A stretch of 64,000 bases of DNA from assembly GCF_000819845.1 (NCBI RefSeq), contig NZ_CDCG01000040.1:93287-157286 (forward strand), in the 5' to 3' direction. Position 1 is the stretch's first letter. Each line of letters begins with the position of its first letter. The position numbers and the translations under genes are program-made. Under the pieces are notes generated by a model. It had not been told where the DNA came from. It searched no databases and was given only the letters and a program-made list of their open reading frames with translations. Shown in pieces: positions 1 to 8,455 of the stretch. The DNA comes from Aeromonas enteropelogenes (GTDB lineage Bacteria > Pseudomonadota > Gammaproteobacteria > Enterobacterales > Aeromonadaceae).

Positions 1-15
1 CCCGCCACACTCTCT

Positions 16-1206
16 TCACATGGCGCTATCCGGTGCCACCGCGGTCTGCAGCAGCGCGTAGAGGGCGACATCGTTGTGCTCGCCCCCTTCGCTCAGCACC
101 CTGGCGATGGCTGCTTCATAGTCGCCATTGTGCTGGCGCAGGCTGTGGTAGCTGTAGAAGAGATCCACGATATCCTGCTCGCTCAGCTTGTTCTCCATGG
201 CCAGCAGGCAGAGGTAGCTGCGCAGCAGAAAGTAGTCGGCGACCAACAGCTGATAGCATTGCTGCGGGGTGCGCTCCGGGTGGTAGGGAAAATTGTGGTG
301 ATAGACGTAATAGACCAGATAGTTGTGCAGGATATGGGGGCGCGCCGCCAGAAACGGGGCGACCTGGTGGTGCCAGATTTCGTGTAGCTGAGCCAGCTGC
401 CCGGTATTGAAGTCCCCGCTCAGCAGCCGCTGGATCTGCTCCAGACATCGTTGCATGGTGGCCAGTCCCCGTCCGGCTCTCGCCCCGGCATTCACCACCT
501 GCAGGCAGGTCAGGTGATGCAGGGCTGACCACTGTACCTGGCTGATGAAGGGAAGCTGGGCAAAGGCGGCCGAGAGCTGCCCCGCCTCCACCAGCTGCCC
601 AATCTGGGCCAGAAAAGCGTCATGGGAGAGGGGGCCGGGATCCCGGTGGATCAGCAGGCCAATGACCCAGAGTTTCTCCTCCACACTCATCCCGCTAGCC
701 AGCAGCACGTCGAGAATATGGCTGTGCAACTGCTCGATTCGGGGCGGCAGGATCTGCTCCTTGTAATAGCCATTGAAGGGGGTGACCTCCATCACCATGG
801 CGGCGGGGTCGAGCAGTACCTGGCGGCACGCCTCTGGGCAGGAGAGGGCCAGACTCAGCTTGTGATGGCTGCCCAAGCGGCTTGAGACCCTGGGGTAGCT
901 CTGGCAGGTGAGGCTCAGATCCTGCGTCCCGGCTCGCTTGTGGATCTGGCACAGCCCCTCGCTCAGGAATGGGCAGTGCCCGGTGTCGTCAAGGTCGATG
1001 CTGGCCCACTCCTCGTTCGAGCGTCTGATCTGGGTCAGAGAACCCGCGGCGATGTGCTGGATCAGCGGATCCGGGTGTGCGAGGTAGTGGCGGTAAGTCT
1101 TCTTGTCGATGTTGATGTGCCAGCCATGGCAGCAATTGTCTTCACACTGATCGCCAATACATTGAAATTGAGCATAAAACCTGGGGGTGAACTGGTGCGC
1201 AGTCAT
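16..1206 (-). CDS. fliB: Lysine N-methylase, FliB family
   Basis: A 396-residue protein of the FliB/YkgJ-related family; in Salmonella FliB methylates surface lysines of flagellin. The N-terminus carries a dense cysteine cluster (CIGDQCEDNCCHGW, about residues 16-29) followed by further cysteines (GHCPFL, GLCQIH, LTCQSYPR), the metal or Fe-S ligand set typical of the family, and length is close to Salmonella FliB (about 400). I chose the ATG at 1206 because GGAG precedes it at good spacing and the family start MTAHQFTPRFYAQF begins there; an upstream in-frame extension has no homologous look. No flagellin or flagellar gene is in the window, so the substrate is inferred from the family name only. 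Confidence 0.85.
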   Translation of the reverse strand: MTAHQFTPRFYAQFQCIGDQCEDNCCHGWHINIDKKTYRHYLAHPDPLIQHIAAGSLTQIRRSNEEWASIDLDDTGHCPFLSEGLCQIHKRAGTQDLSLTCQSYPRVSSRLGSHHKLSLALSCPEACRQVLLDPAAMVMEVTPFNGYYKEQILPPRIEQLHSHILDVLLASGMSVEEKLWVIGLLIHRDPGPLSHDAFLAQIGQLVEAGQLSAAFAQLPFISQVQWSALHHLTCLQVVNAGARAGRGLATMQRCLEQIQRLLSGDFNTGQLAQLHEIWHHQVAPFLAARPHILHNYLVYYVYHHNFPYHPERTPQQCYQLLVADYFLLRSYLCLLAMENKLSEQDIVDLFYSYHSLRQHNGDYEAAIARVLSEGGEHNDVALYALLQTAVAPDSAM

Positions 1207-1376
1207 GAGGTCTCCGTCAAAGATTGGTCGTTTTCTTAAAAGGTCTACCCGCAAGCAAGATGGGTGCCTGTTTGCCACTTGGGGGGAATCGACACCGGGG
1301 GTGTGAGCCCGGCCCCATAAAAGGCACTCTCTTGGTGGTTATACTGCCAGATATCAAGACGTTGGGAGGAAACGAC

Positions 1377-1712
1377 ATGGCCTGGTTATCCTTGGGAGTG
1401 GCACTTGCCCTTATCTGGTGGCTGATGAAGCTGGGGCGTGGCGCCCTGTTCGAGATCCGGCTGCAACCTGGCAAGGTGGTGGTCAAGGAGGGCAAGGTGC
1501 CTCCCGCGTTTCTTGAGCAGATCAAGCAGATACTGCGTCACGAGACGGTGCGCGGACGGATCCTCGGCCAGCTTGATGGCGACAGGGTGAGGCTGGTGTT
1601 TTCCCGATCCATTCCCGATCCGGTCGCCCAGCGTTTTCGCAATGTCTTCCCCTATGGCGATTACCATCAGCCCGTGGCGCGGCGGCCCGGTCCCCAGGCG
1701 CGCAAGAGATAG
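1377..1712 (+). CDS. Small membrane-anchored protein, DUF3634-like
   Basis: A 111-residue protein with one N-terminal hydrophobic segment (about residues 2-17, MAWLSLGVALALIWWLMK) followed by a basic, soluble domain ending in an Arg/Lys-rich tail. A strong GGGAGGAAAC ribosome-binding site lies six to seven bases before the ATG at 1377, which is preferred over longer upstream starts. I associate it with the DUF3634 family found in Aeromonas and Vibrio, whose role is not known. It is divergent from fliB and is followed by another small membrane protein gene. Confidence 0.7.
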   Translation: MAWLSLGVALALIWWLMKLGRGALFEIRLQPGKVVVKEGKVPPAFLEQIKQILRHETVRGRILGQLDGDRVRLVFSRSIPDPVAQRFRNVFPYGDYHQPVARRPGPQARKR

Positions 1713-1857
1713 CGGCCCCAAAGAGGCTTGCCAGAGCGCTCTGCCTGGTCTGATAGGCAGGCAGTCGTTGCGGCGGGTCTTTTTGCTCGCACCCCGCCCG
1801 CGAACTCGTTAAGCTCTGGCCCTATGCATTCTGTTTTCACTTGAGCCTGGAGGTGCA

Positions 1858-2226
1858 ATGAACTGGTATCTTGCCGTACTCAAAAAATATGCCGTATTCA
1901 GCGGGCGGGCCCACCGCACCGAATACTGGATGTTCGTGCTGTTCAACCTGCTGGCCGTGCTGTTGATGAAGACGCTGGACAAGGTGCTGGGCAGCAACGA
2001 GTTGCTCGGCGCCATTTACTCCCTGGCCGTATTGCTGCCGGCCCTGGCGGTGGCGGCTCGCCGCCTGCACGACACCGATCGCACCGGCTGGTGGTTGCTC
2101 ATCGGCCTCATCCCCGTGGTGGGTACCCTGGTGCTGATCTACTTCCTGGTCTGTCAGGGGAATAGCGGCCCCAACCGTTTCGGGGAAGATCCCAGGGCGC
2201 CAGCGCCCCAGGGGTTTATCAGCTAG
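1858..2226 (+). CDS. DUF805 family inner-membrane protein
   Basis: A 122-residue integral membrane protein of the DUF805 (YhaH/YhaI) family. The family opening is clear (MNWYLAVLKKYAVFSGRAHRTEYW), followed by about three hydrophobic helices and the conserved RRLHDTDRTGWW motif near residues 64-75, then GLIPVVGT and a C-terminal NRFGEDP motif. GGAGG precedes the ATG closely. The biochemical role of DUF805 proteins is unknown. A hairpin terminator follows and is shared with the convergent taurine operon. Confidence 0.85.
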   Translation: MNWYLAVLKKYAVFSGRAHRTEYWMFVLFNLLAVLLMKTLDKVLGSNELLGAIYSLAVLLPALAVAARRLHDTDRTGWWLLIGLIPVVGTLVLIYFLVCQGNSGPNRFGEDPRAPAPQGFIS

Positions 2227-2256
2227 GGAATGGCTGTTGCCATTAGCCATGAGACG

Positions 2257-2280
2257 AGGGAGGCCGATGCCTCCCTCTTT
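2257..2280. terminator. Hairpin terminator between DUF805 gene and tauD
   Basis: AGGGAGGC pairs with GCCTCCCT around a CGAT loop, followed by CTTT. It lies between two convergent genes and could serve both. Confidence 0.65.
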
Positions 2281-2292
2281 CGTTGGCGGACG

Positions 2293-3144
2293 TCAAGAGG
2301 CGCGCCAGAAAGGCTTGTCACCGAGCACGGTCGCCCTGTGCATGATACGCCGGGTCGGCAGATAGTCGGCGTTGGCGTAATGCTGGGTGACCCGGTTGTC
2401 CCAGATAGCGATGTCGTTCTCCCGCCAGCGCCAGCGCACCTGATACTCAGGCCTGGCGATATGGCGAAACAGGAAGGCGAGCAGCGCCTCGCTCTCTTGC
2501 GCCGGCAAGTCGGGCAGGCGGGTGGTGAAGCCCTCGTTGACGAACAGCGCCTGGCGGCCGCTCAAGGGATGGGTGCGGACCACAGGGTGGCGCAGCGGTG
2601 GGTGGCGGGCCGCCGCCTCCTGCCAGCGCCGGTATTCTGCCGGGCTGGCGTTATGGCGATGGGCCGGAAACGATTTGGTGAAGTCGTGCTCGGCCTCCAG
2701 CCCTGCCAACAGTTGTTGCAACTGGGGGGAGAGCCCCTCGAAGGCGGCGATGCCGCTGGCCCACAGGGTATCGCCCCCCACCGGCGGCAGCTGCTTGGCG
2801 GCCAGAATGGCCAGTGCTGGCGGCGTCTCGATGAAAGTGACGTCGGTGTGCCAGTTGTCGTTGTCCGGCGGGTTGTCGTGGTGGGTGTCGAGCACGATGA
2901 TCTCCTCGGCCTCCGGCGCGTGGGGGTACACGGGGTGAATGTGCAGATCGCCGAAGCGGTGGGCTAGCGCCCGCTGTGATAGCGGGGTGATGGGCTGCTC
3001 TCGAAAGAACAGCACCTGATGGGTCAGCAGGGCTTGCTGGATAAGTTCGAACAGCTGCCCGCTCAGGGGCTCGGCCAGGGTGAGACCGCTTATCTCGGCA
3101 CCGATATGGGGGCCGAGGGGGGTGATGCGCAGGGAATTGCTCAT
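2293..3144 (-). CDS. tauD: Taurine dioxygenase
   Basis: A 283-residue Fe(II)/2-oxoglutarate-dependent dioxygenase that hydroxylates taurine so that sulfite and aminoacetaldehyde are released. The facial-triad HxD is visible as HTDVTF (about residues 98-103), with the distal His in IMHRATV near residue 268 and the 2-oxoglutarate-binding Arg nearby. Length equals E. coli TauD (283). The start overlaps the tauC stop by four bases (ATGA), indicating translational coupling in a tauABCD operon. It would feed sulfite to cysteine synthesis during sulfate starvation. A related alkanesulfonate dioxygenase specificity cannot be excluded. Confidence 0.92.
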   Translation of the reverse strand: MSNSLRITPLGPHIGAEISGLTLAEPLSGQLFELIQQALLTHQVLFFREQPITPLSQRALAHRFGDLHIHPVYPHAPEAEEIIVLDTHHDNPPDNDNWHTDVTFIETPPALAILAAKQLPPVGGDTLWASGIAAFEGLSPQLQQLLAGLEAEHDFTKSFPAHRHNASPAEYRRWQEAAARHPPLRHPVVRTHPLSGRQALFVNEGFTTRLPDLPAQESEALLAFLFRHIARPEYQVRWRWRENDIAIWDNRVTQHYANADYLPTRRIMHRATVLGDKPFWRAS

Positions 3145-3980
3145 AGTCCTTCTCCATGCCACGGCGTCAGGCGACGCTGCAGCGCACGTAAACCAAGTTC
3201 CAGAATGAAGGCGATCAGGGCGATCACCAGAATGCCCGCCAGCACCACGTCGGTAGCGAGAAACTCGCCGGCGGATTGCACCATGAAGCCCACGCCGCGG
3301 GTGGCGGCGATAAGCTCGGCCGCCACCAGGGTGGACCAGCCGACCCCGAGCCCGATGCGCAGCCCGGTGAGGATCTCCGGCAGGGCGCCGGGCACTGTGA
3401 CGTGCCACAGCACCTGCCAGCGGTTGGCACCCAGCGCCCGGGCGGCCCGCAGTCGCACCTGTTTGGCGCCCTGCACCCCGGCCAGGGTCGCCATGGCGAC
3501 CGGCGCGAAGATGGCCAGATAGATGAGCAGCACCTTGGCGGTTTCGCCGATGCCAAACCAGATCACCATGAGCGGCAGGTAGGCGAGCGGTGGCACCGGT
3601 CGGTAGAGCTCGATCAGCGGGTCGAGCATGGCGCGCAGGGTGGGGTTGAGCCCCATGGCCATGCCCACCGTCACGCCGCACAGGGTGGCGGCCACGAGGG
3701 CGATGAGGATGCGCTGCAAGCTGGCGGCGAGGTGTTGCCAGAGGGTGGCATCCATGAAGCCCTGTGGCCCTGCGATGGTGAGCAACTGCTGCAGCACCTG
3801 GCCAGGAGGCGGCAGGAACAGCGGGCTGATCCAGCCAAGGCGCGCTACCAGCCACCAGAGGGTCAACAGGGCGCCGAGGGTAAGCAGGCTCACCCCAAGC
3901 CGGCGCGGCAGCGGCCAGCGAAGTCTGCGGCGCAGGGCATGGCGGGCCGGGTTCAGGGAACGGGAGAGGGCGAGGCTCAT
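3141..3980 (-). CDS. tauC: Taurine ABC transporter permease
   Basis: A 279-residue inner-membrane permease of the nitrate/sulfonate/taurine (SsuC/TauC) family. It has a basic N-terminus, about six hydrophobic segments, and the EAA-type cytoplasmic loop around residues 180-200 ([25 protein letters not shown]), which contacts the ATPase. It overlaps tauB and tauD by four bases at each end, so the three genes are translationally coupled. Partner ATPase and binding protein are the flanking TauB and TauA. Confidence 0.92.
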   Translation of the reverse strand: MSLALSRSLNPARHALRRRLRWPLPRRLGVSLLTLGALLTLWWLVARLGWISPLFLPPPGQVLQQLLTIAGPQGFMDATLWQHLAASLQRILIALVAATLCGVTVGMAMGLNPTLRAMLDPLIELYRPVPPLAYLPLMVIWFGIGETAKVLLIYLAIFAPVAMATLAGVQGAKQVRLRAARALGANRWQVLWHVTVPGALPEILTGLRIGLGVGWSTLVAAELIAATRGVGFMVQSAGEFLATDVVLAGILVIALIAFILELGLRALQRRLTPWHGEGL

Positions 3981-4744
3981 GCAAACACCTCCCGCTCAGC
4001 GAAGACCCGGCCGAGCACGTACTCGCGCCGCTCGATAAAGGCGGGATCCGACTTGATGCTGCGGCAGGGCTCGCCGGCCGCGAAGCGGCGGCCAAAATCC
4101 AGGGTCAGCCGCTCCATCACCCGCCCCGGTGAGGGGGAGAGCAGCACCAGTTCGGTGGCCATGAACACCGCTTCCTCGATGTCGTGGGTGATGAGCAGCA
4201 CCTGGCGGCGCTGCTCGTGCCACAGGCGCAGCAACAGGGTCTGCATCTGCTCGCGGGTAAAGACATCGAGGGCGCCGAAGGGCTCGTCGAGCAGCAGCAG
4301 TTGCGGTTGGTTGGCCAGCGCCCGGGCGATGCCGACCCGCTGACGCTGGCCGCCGGAGAGCTGCCAGATGAATGCGTGACTGGCCTCTTCCAGCCCCACC
4401 TTGCGCAGCATGGCCAGCGCCCTGGCCTCGCGCTCGCGGCGTGGCACGCCGGCCAGTTGCAGCCCGAAGGCCACGTTGTCCAGCACGTTGCGCCAGGGCA
4501 GCAGCCCCTCGTGCTGAAAGACCACCCCTCGCTCGGCGCCGGGGCCGGTCACAGGTTTACCGTGCAGGGTTATTTTCCCCTGCTGATGGGGCTGAAATCC
4601 GGCGATGAGATTGAGCAGGGTGGTCTTGCCGCAGCCGGAGGGGCCAAGCACCACCATCAGCTCCCCCGCATCCAGGGTCAGGTTGATGTTGTCGAGGACT
4701 CTGCGCCCGTCATAGTCGGCGTACAGGTGAGTGAGCTGCAACAT
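3977..4744 (-). CDS. tauB: Taurine ABC transporter ATP-binding protein
   Basis: A 255-residue ABC ATPase. Walker A is [12 protein letters not shown] (about residues 34-45), the signature is [15 protein letters not shown] (about 128-142) and Walker B is [12 protein letters not shown], followed by the switch His in [12 protein letters not shown]. It energises the TauC permease in the cytoplasm. A full AGGAGG ribosome-binding site lies before the ATG, and the stop overlaps the tauC start. Length matches E. coli TauB (255). Confidence 0.93.
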   Translation of the reverse strand: MLQLTHLYADYDGRRVLDNINLTLDAGELMVVLGPSGCGKTTLLNLIAGFQPHQQGKITLHGKPVTGPGAERGVVFQHEGLLPWRNVLDNVAFGLQLAGVPRREREARALAMLRKVGLEEASHAFIWQLSGGQRQRVGIARALANQPQLLLLDEPFGALDVFTREQMQTLLLRLWHEQRRQVLLITHDIEEAVFMATELVLLSPSPGRVMERLTLDFGRRFAAGEPCRSIKSDPAFIERREYVLGRVFAEREVFA

Positions 4745-4768
4745 GGCTACCTCCTTTGTGATGCAGGG

Positions 4769-5743
4769 TCAGTGGGGTTGTGCCTTGACGAAACGGTCGG
4801 TCACGTAATCGCGATAGTCGCTGCCGGCGCTTCGCACCTTGCCCTGCTCCTGGAGAAAGCGGGCGGTGTCGATGATGGTCTGGTTTACCAGCTTGCTCAG
4901 CTCTGCACTCTGCTGGCTGGCGCTCAGGTAGGTGTTGCCGCGAACCAGGCCGGGCACGTCCGCCTCGGGCACGCCGCTCAAGGTTGACAGCTTGGTGAGG
5001 TTGTCTGGCTTTGCCAGCCAGTCGTCGGGGTTGGCCAGGTAGTCGCGCTGGGCCGCCAGAGTGCTGTCGACGAAGGCCTGCACCAGCTCGGGATGGGCCT
5101 TGGCAAACTCTTTTCGCACCACCCACACATCCAGGGTGGGGGCCCCCCACCTGCCCACCTGAGCCGAGTCGGTCAGCACCTTGCCCTCCTTGCTCAGCTC
5201 ATTGAGGGCCGGCGCCCAGACATAGGCGCCATCGATGTCGCCCCGCTGCCAGGCGGCGATGATGGCCGGCGGCTGTAGGTTGATGATCTGCAGGCTGGCC
5301 GGATCCACTCCCCAATGCCTGAGCGCCGCCAGCAGACTGTAGTGGGTGGTGGAGGTAAAGGGGACGGCGATGCGCTTGCCGGCCAGGGCGGCGGGGGAGG
5401 GAAGATCCTGTTTGACCACCAGCGCCTCCGAGCTGCCGAGCTGGGAGGCGAGCAGAAACACCTCGATGGGCACGTTTTGGCTTGCCGCCACCGCCAGCGG
5501 GCTGGAGCCGATATTGCCGATCTGCACGTCGCCGGAGGCGAGCGCCCGTACCACACTGGCGCCGCTGTCGAACTTGAGCCATTTCACCGTGGCGCCGCTG
5601 GCGCGGGCAAAGGTGCCGTCGGCCTGGGCCACCTTGGCCGGTTCAGCGGAAGTTTGGTAGGCCACTGTTACCTCGATGGCGTTGGCCTGCAGGCTGATGA
5701 TGGCGAGGGCCGCCAGCCAGAGAGAATATCCTTTCCTTGTCAT
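4769..5743 (-). CDS. tauA: Taurine-binding periplasmic protein
   Basis: A 324-residue periplasmic solute-binding protein of the SsuA/TauA family. It starts with a signal peptide (basic MTRKGY, hydrophobic core, likely cleavage after ANA near residue 22) and the mature protein begins EVTVAYQTSAEPAKVAQ, typical of TauA. It delivers taurine to TauBC. It is the first gene of the tau operon, 24 bases upstream of tauB. GGAA precedes the ATG at about seven bases. In enterics this operon is activated by Cbl/CysB under sulfate limitation; here a palindrome about 95 bases upstream is a possible operator. Confidence 0.9.
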   Translation of the reverse strand: MTRKGYSLWLAALAIISLQANAIEVTVAYQTSAEPAKVAQADGTFARASGATVKWLKFDSGASVVRALASGDVQIGNIGSSPLAVAASQNVPIEVFLLASQLGSSEALVVKQDLPSPAALAGKRIAVPFTSTTHYSLLAALRHWGVDPASLQIINLQPPAIIAAWQRGDIDGAYVWAPALNELSKEGKVLTDSAQVGRWGAPTLDVWVVRKEFAKAHPELVQAFVDSTLAAQRDYLANPDDWLAKPDNLTKLSTLSGVPEADVPGLVRGNTYLSASQQSAELSKLVNQTIIDTARFLQEQGKVRSAGSDYRDYVTDRFVKAQPH

Positions 5744-6045
5744 GATGCTATTCCGTTATCAGGAGAGTGGAGCAGCTGTTTTCCCATTTATCTGACTGAC
5801 AATGAAAGAACGAAAATATTGTTATGGTGAGCAATGGTTCTTAGAAAAAGAACGGTAATTCAATGTGTTTATTTATATATCTCAATCATCGAAGTCGATA
5901 TTTATCAAGCGGGAAATAGCGTCTGAATATATTTCCCGGCGTGAGATAGAACGTCCGATAAATTGAGGAATGGCCACTTCTCTTTATCAGACAAGAGATG
6001 GTTCAATGAGCGATAGCGGCAAAAAGAGAGCCCTTTTTTGGCAAT
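5744..6045. promoter_or_regulatory. AT-rich control region upstream of tauABCD
   Basis: About 300 bases without a gene between the tau operon and the divergent-side terminator. It is much more AT-rich than the flanking coding DNA and holds a perfect 6-bp dyad GTTCTT-N5-AAGAAC at 5837-5853. CysB/Cbl-type activators bind AT-rich DNA of this kind, so it is the expected site of sulfate-starvation control, but I cannot assign individual boxes. Confidence 0.5.
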
Positions 6046-6076
6046 AATAAAACCCGCCAAAGGGGCGGGCTTTATT
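6046..6076 (-). terminator. Bidirectional-looking rho-independent terminator
   Basis: AATAAA-CCCGCC pairs with GGCGGG-TTTATT around a short AAAG loop. It lies directly downstream of the DUF218 gene, which reads on the minus strand, and has A/T tracts on both sides. Confidence 0.85.
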
Positions 6077-6111
6077 GTCCATCACGGATGGTTCGGCTTG
6101 AAGCCGGGGGA

Positions 6112-7215
6112 TCAGCGCTCCAGCAGGGGGGCGGAGCGGTAGCTCCACATGCCGTAGGTACGCAGGGCGTCGCGGTAGATGCCAAGCAGCTCGCTTTCGC
6201 TCGGGGTGGCCAGCTCCTTGAGGGGCTTGTCCGGGTAGCTGACACTCACCACCTTGATCCCGGCCGGGCCAATCTGATCGCAGGCAATCTCGAGCAGGGT
6301 CTGGCCACGGCGCACATGGCTCGCCGAGCTGACCAGCACTGCTTGGTCAATCTGGTGACGGGCCAGGGCATAGGCGCTGTAGAGGGCGTTGTCCACCGTG
6401 CTGGTGGCGTAGTTCTCCTCGATGAGGCGGCTGCGGTCGATGCCGTGCTTCACCAGCCAGTCGGCCATCAGCTTGCCCTCGGTCTGACGATTCTGCGGCA
6501 CCCCGCCGGTCAGGATGATGAGGGCATCCGGATCCGCCTTGGCCAGCTCCAGGGTGGTCTGCAAGCGGCCCAGCAGGATCTTGTCCATGCTGCCGTCCGG
6601 ATTCAGGGCATAGCCCAGGGTGACGATGGCCCGTTTGCCCTCTTTGGCCGCCTTGATCTGATCGTCCGTCAGTTTGGTCTGCAGCGGCGTGGTGGTCACC
6701 CGCTGCACCCGGGCGATGATTTCCTCCAGATCGGCGGCGCGTCCGCCGTTGCGATTGGCCACCCTGGCCAGATAGGTGCGCGATGCCTCCTTGTTGCCCT
6801 TCACCAGTTGCCAGATGGCGAGATAGGAGTTGATGTCGAGATCATCGGGCGCCACCGCCTGGGCCTGTTCGAACAGGGCGATGGCCCGGGTCAGGTTGCC
6901 GTTGTAAATCTGGGCATTGGCCGCCGAGATCAGCAGATCGGTACGATAGGGCTCCAGCTGGTAGGCGGCCAGCAGTCGCTCGGTCACCAGCTCCATGTTG
7001 CTCGGCATCTTGGCGGTAAATCCGGCGTGGGAGATCTTGGCCGGGGACTTGTAGATCTGCAGCGCTTCGCCGAGCAGCATGTCCACCGCCTGGCGTTTGC
7101 TGACCAGGGTATTGAGATCGCTCTCCATCTGCATCGTGCTGTCGGCCGCGAGCAGGGGGAGGGGGGAGAGGGCCAGCAAGCCGCCTAACGTCAGGGCAAT
7201 CAGGGTCTGTTTCAT
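6112..7215 (-). CDS. Exported DUF218 (YdcF/SanA-like) protein
   Basis: A 367-residue protein with a cleavable signal peptide (MKQTLIALTLGGLLALSPLP, likely cut after LLAADS region). Residues about 100-180 are helical and repeat-like; the C-terminal half is a DUF218/YdcF domain with the typical motifs IVTLGYALNPDGS, ILTGGVPQNRQTEGKLMADW and EENYATSTVDNALYSA. DUF218 proteins (SanA, ElyC, YdcF) are envelope proteins; ElyC and SanA affect peptidoglycan or outer-membrane integrity. The ATG at 7215 was chosen over one at 7332 because it has an AGAGGAA ribosome-binding site and begins the signal peptide. The actual reaction is unknown. Confidence 0.8.
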   Translation of the reverse strand: MKQTLIALTLGGLLALSPLPLLAADSTMQMESDLNTLVSKRQAVDMLLGEALQIYKSPAKISHAGFTAKMPSNMELVTERLLAAYQLEPYRTDLLISAANAQIYNGNLTRAIALFEQAQAVAPDDLDINSYLAIWQLVKGNKEASRTYLARVANRNGGRAADLEEIIARVQRVTTTPLQTKLTDDQIKAAKEGKRAIVTLGYALNPDGSMDKILLGRLQTTLELAKADPDALIILTGGVPQNRQTEGKLMADWLVKHGIDRSRLIEENYATSTVDNALYSAYALARHQIDQAVLVSSASHVRRGQTLLEIACDQIGPAGIKVVSVSYPDKPLKELATPSESELLGIYRDALRTYGMWSYRSAPLLER

Positions 7216-7398
7216 CTGTGATTCCTCTGTGTGGGCGCCATCAGGCGCCATATTTGCTATCAGATGCCGTGTGCTGCTTATAAATGCGTGATAATTCATC
7301 GGGTTATCAATAAAACCTGGCATTAAAAGCAAAGTGAGAAATATAACAGGAAAGGGGAGAGCAAACTGTGAGACAGGCCGGCAAGGCCGGGGATTGAA

Positions 7399-7449
7399 CC
7401 CGCCCCCGGGAAGGGCGGGAGTGCAGGCCAGCCAGATGGCATGGCCTGC
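7399..7449 (-). terminator. Two tandem hairpins downstream of the nuclease gene
   Basis: CCCGCCC/GGGCGGG (7399-7419) and GCAGGCCA/TGGCCTGC (7423-7449) form adjacent stems just past the endonuclease stop codon. Neither has a good T tract on the minus strand, so they may stabilise the mRNA end rather than terminate alone. Confidence 0.4.
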
Positions 7450-7468
7450 GTGAGCGCATCGGCAGCAA

Positions 7469-8215
7469 TCAGTTCCACATGGGGGAGACCCTGGCCTCCA
7501 GCGTCTCCTGCTGCTCGTAGGGCATGTCGCTGAAGAAGTCGAGCTGGGTCTGCTCTTCCACCTCGCGCACCGAGACGCGGTAGTTGGCGATCTGGCTGGT
7601 GGGGATATCCTCTTGCGGCATGATGAAGGCGATGGCCTGCAGCCTGGCCGGGTCCATCACTATCTTGTAGTAGGCGCTCGGGATCATCACCCCGTTGCCG
7701 ATGGACTCCTCCGAGTGGGTGAAGAGGGGGCCGGTGATCACTTGCACATCCTCGCGCGCGATGGCCCACTGGCGCACCTTCTCCTCCAGGATGCGCCACG
7801 CCTTCTGGTTCAGGGCGGGCAGTTGCGGCGTCATGTTGGTCAACAGGAAGCTCTGCTTCATGGTCACCTCGGTGGCGGCCATGTCGGCTGCCGGAGCCTG
7901 GTGGCCACGGTCATAGCCGGAACGCTTGTAGTCAGCCAGGGTGGCGCGAAAGGCGACCGGTACCTCCTTGTCTTCGGCAAAGGCATCCTTGCGTTTGACC
8001 TTGCCCTGGGCGCTCTCGGCCGTCATCCGGTAGGAGACCCAGTTCGCTACCTTGTAGTCGTAGTTGTAGCCCGCTGCGTATCCCTGACGGCACAACTCCT
8101 GATCCGAGCCGGCCGGGGCGCCGAAGCGCACGTGATCGCCGCAGACAAAGCCAGCGGCAAAGCTGGGTGCGGCACCGAGGGTGATAGCCAGAACCAATCT
8201 ATTGATTTTTATCAT
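7469..8215 (-). CDS. Secreted DNA/RNA non-specific endonuclease
   Basis: A 248-residue protein of the NUC1/Serratia-nuclease beta-beta-alpha-metal family, which cuts single- and double-stranded DNA and RNA with Mg2+. A signal peptide (cleavage near AAG, residue 22) predicts export. The catalytic DRGH motif is present (DRGHQAPAADM, residues 102-112), followed by the metal-binding Asn region LLTNMTPQLPALNQKAW. The gene stands alone, with hairpins at its end. It probably serves nutrient scavenging from extracellular nucleic acid or degradation of neutrophil DNA traps, by analogy with related nucleases. Confidence 0.9.
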   Translation of the reverse strand: MIKINRLVLAITLGAAPSFAAGFVCGDHVRFGAPAGSDQELCRQGYAAGYNYDYKVANWVSYRMTAESAQGKVKRKDAFAEDKEVPVAFRATLADYKRSGYDRGHQAPAADMAATEVTMKQSFLLTNMTPQLPALNQKAWRILEEKVRQWAIAREDVQVITGPLFTHSEESIGNGVMIPSAYYKIVMDPARLQAIAFIMPQEDIPTSQIANYRVSVREVEEQTQLDFFSDMPYEQQETLEARVSPMWN

Positions 8216-8402
8216 TTTTGTGATGCTCCAGTTTAGTAGGCGGAGCCATTTGACATGAGATCTGACCAGCTATTCAATTGCTGTTTTTTTACACGAAGCG
8301 GATTTGTGACGGCGCGCCGGGATTTGGGGGAAGGGTAGTTAATGTGTTTTAAATCAGTGGCTTGCCATATGAGATGATGAAAAGTTGGTCGCCGCTAACA
8401 GA

Positions 8403-8427
8403 GCAGGGGCCCGTAATTGGCCCCTGC
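8403..8427 (-). terminator. Hairpin downstream of the PTS gene
   Basis: GCAGGGGCC pairs perfectly with GGCCCCTGC around a seven-base loop, 29 bases past the PTS stop codon. The T tract on the minus strand is poor. Confidence 0.5.
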
Positions 8428-8455
8428 TGCTGGTGGCAAAGCATGTCACGGCGGA

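Noticed and set aside
7376-7410. tRNA T-arm-like sequence GGGTTCAATCCCC on the minus strand
   Set aside because: No matching acceptor, D or anticodon arms can be folded around it; it is part of two hairpins after the nuclease gene.
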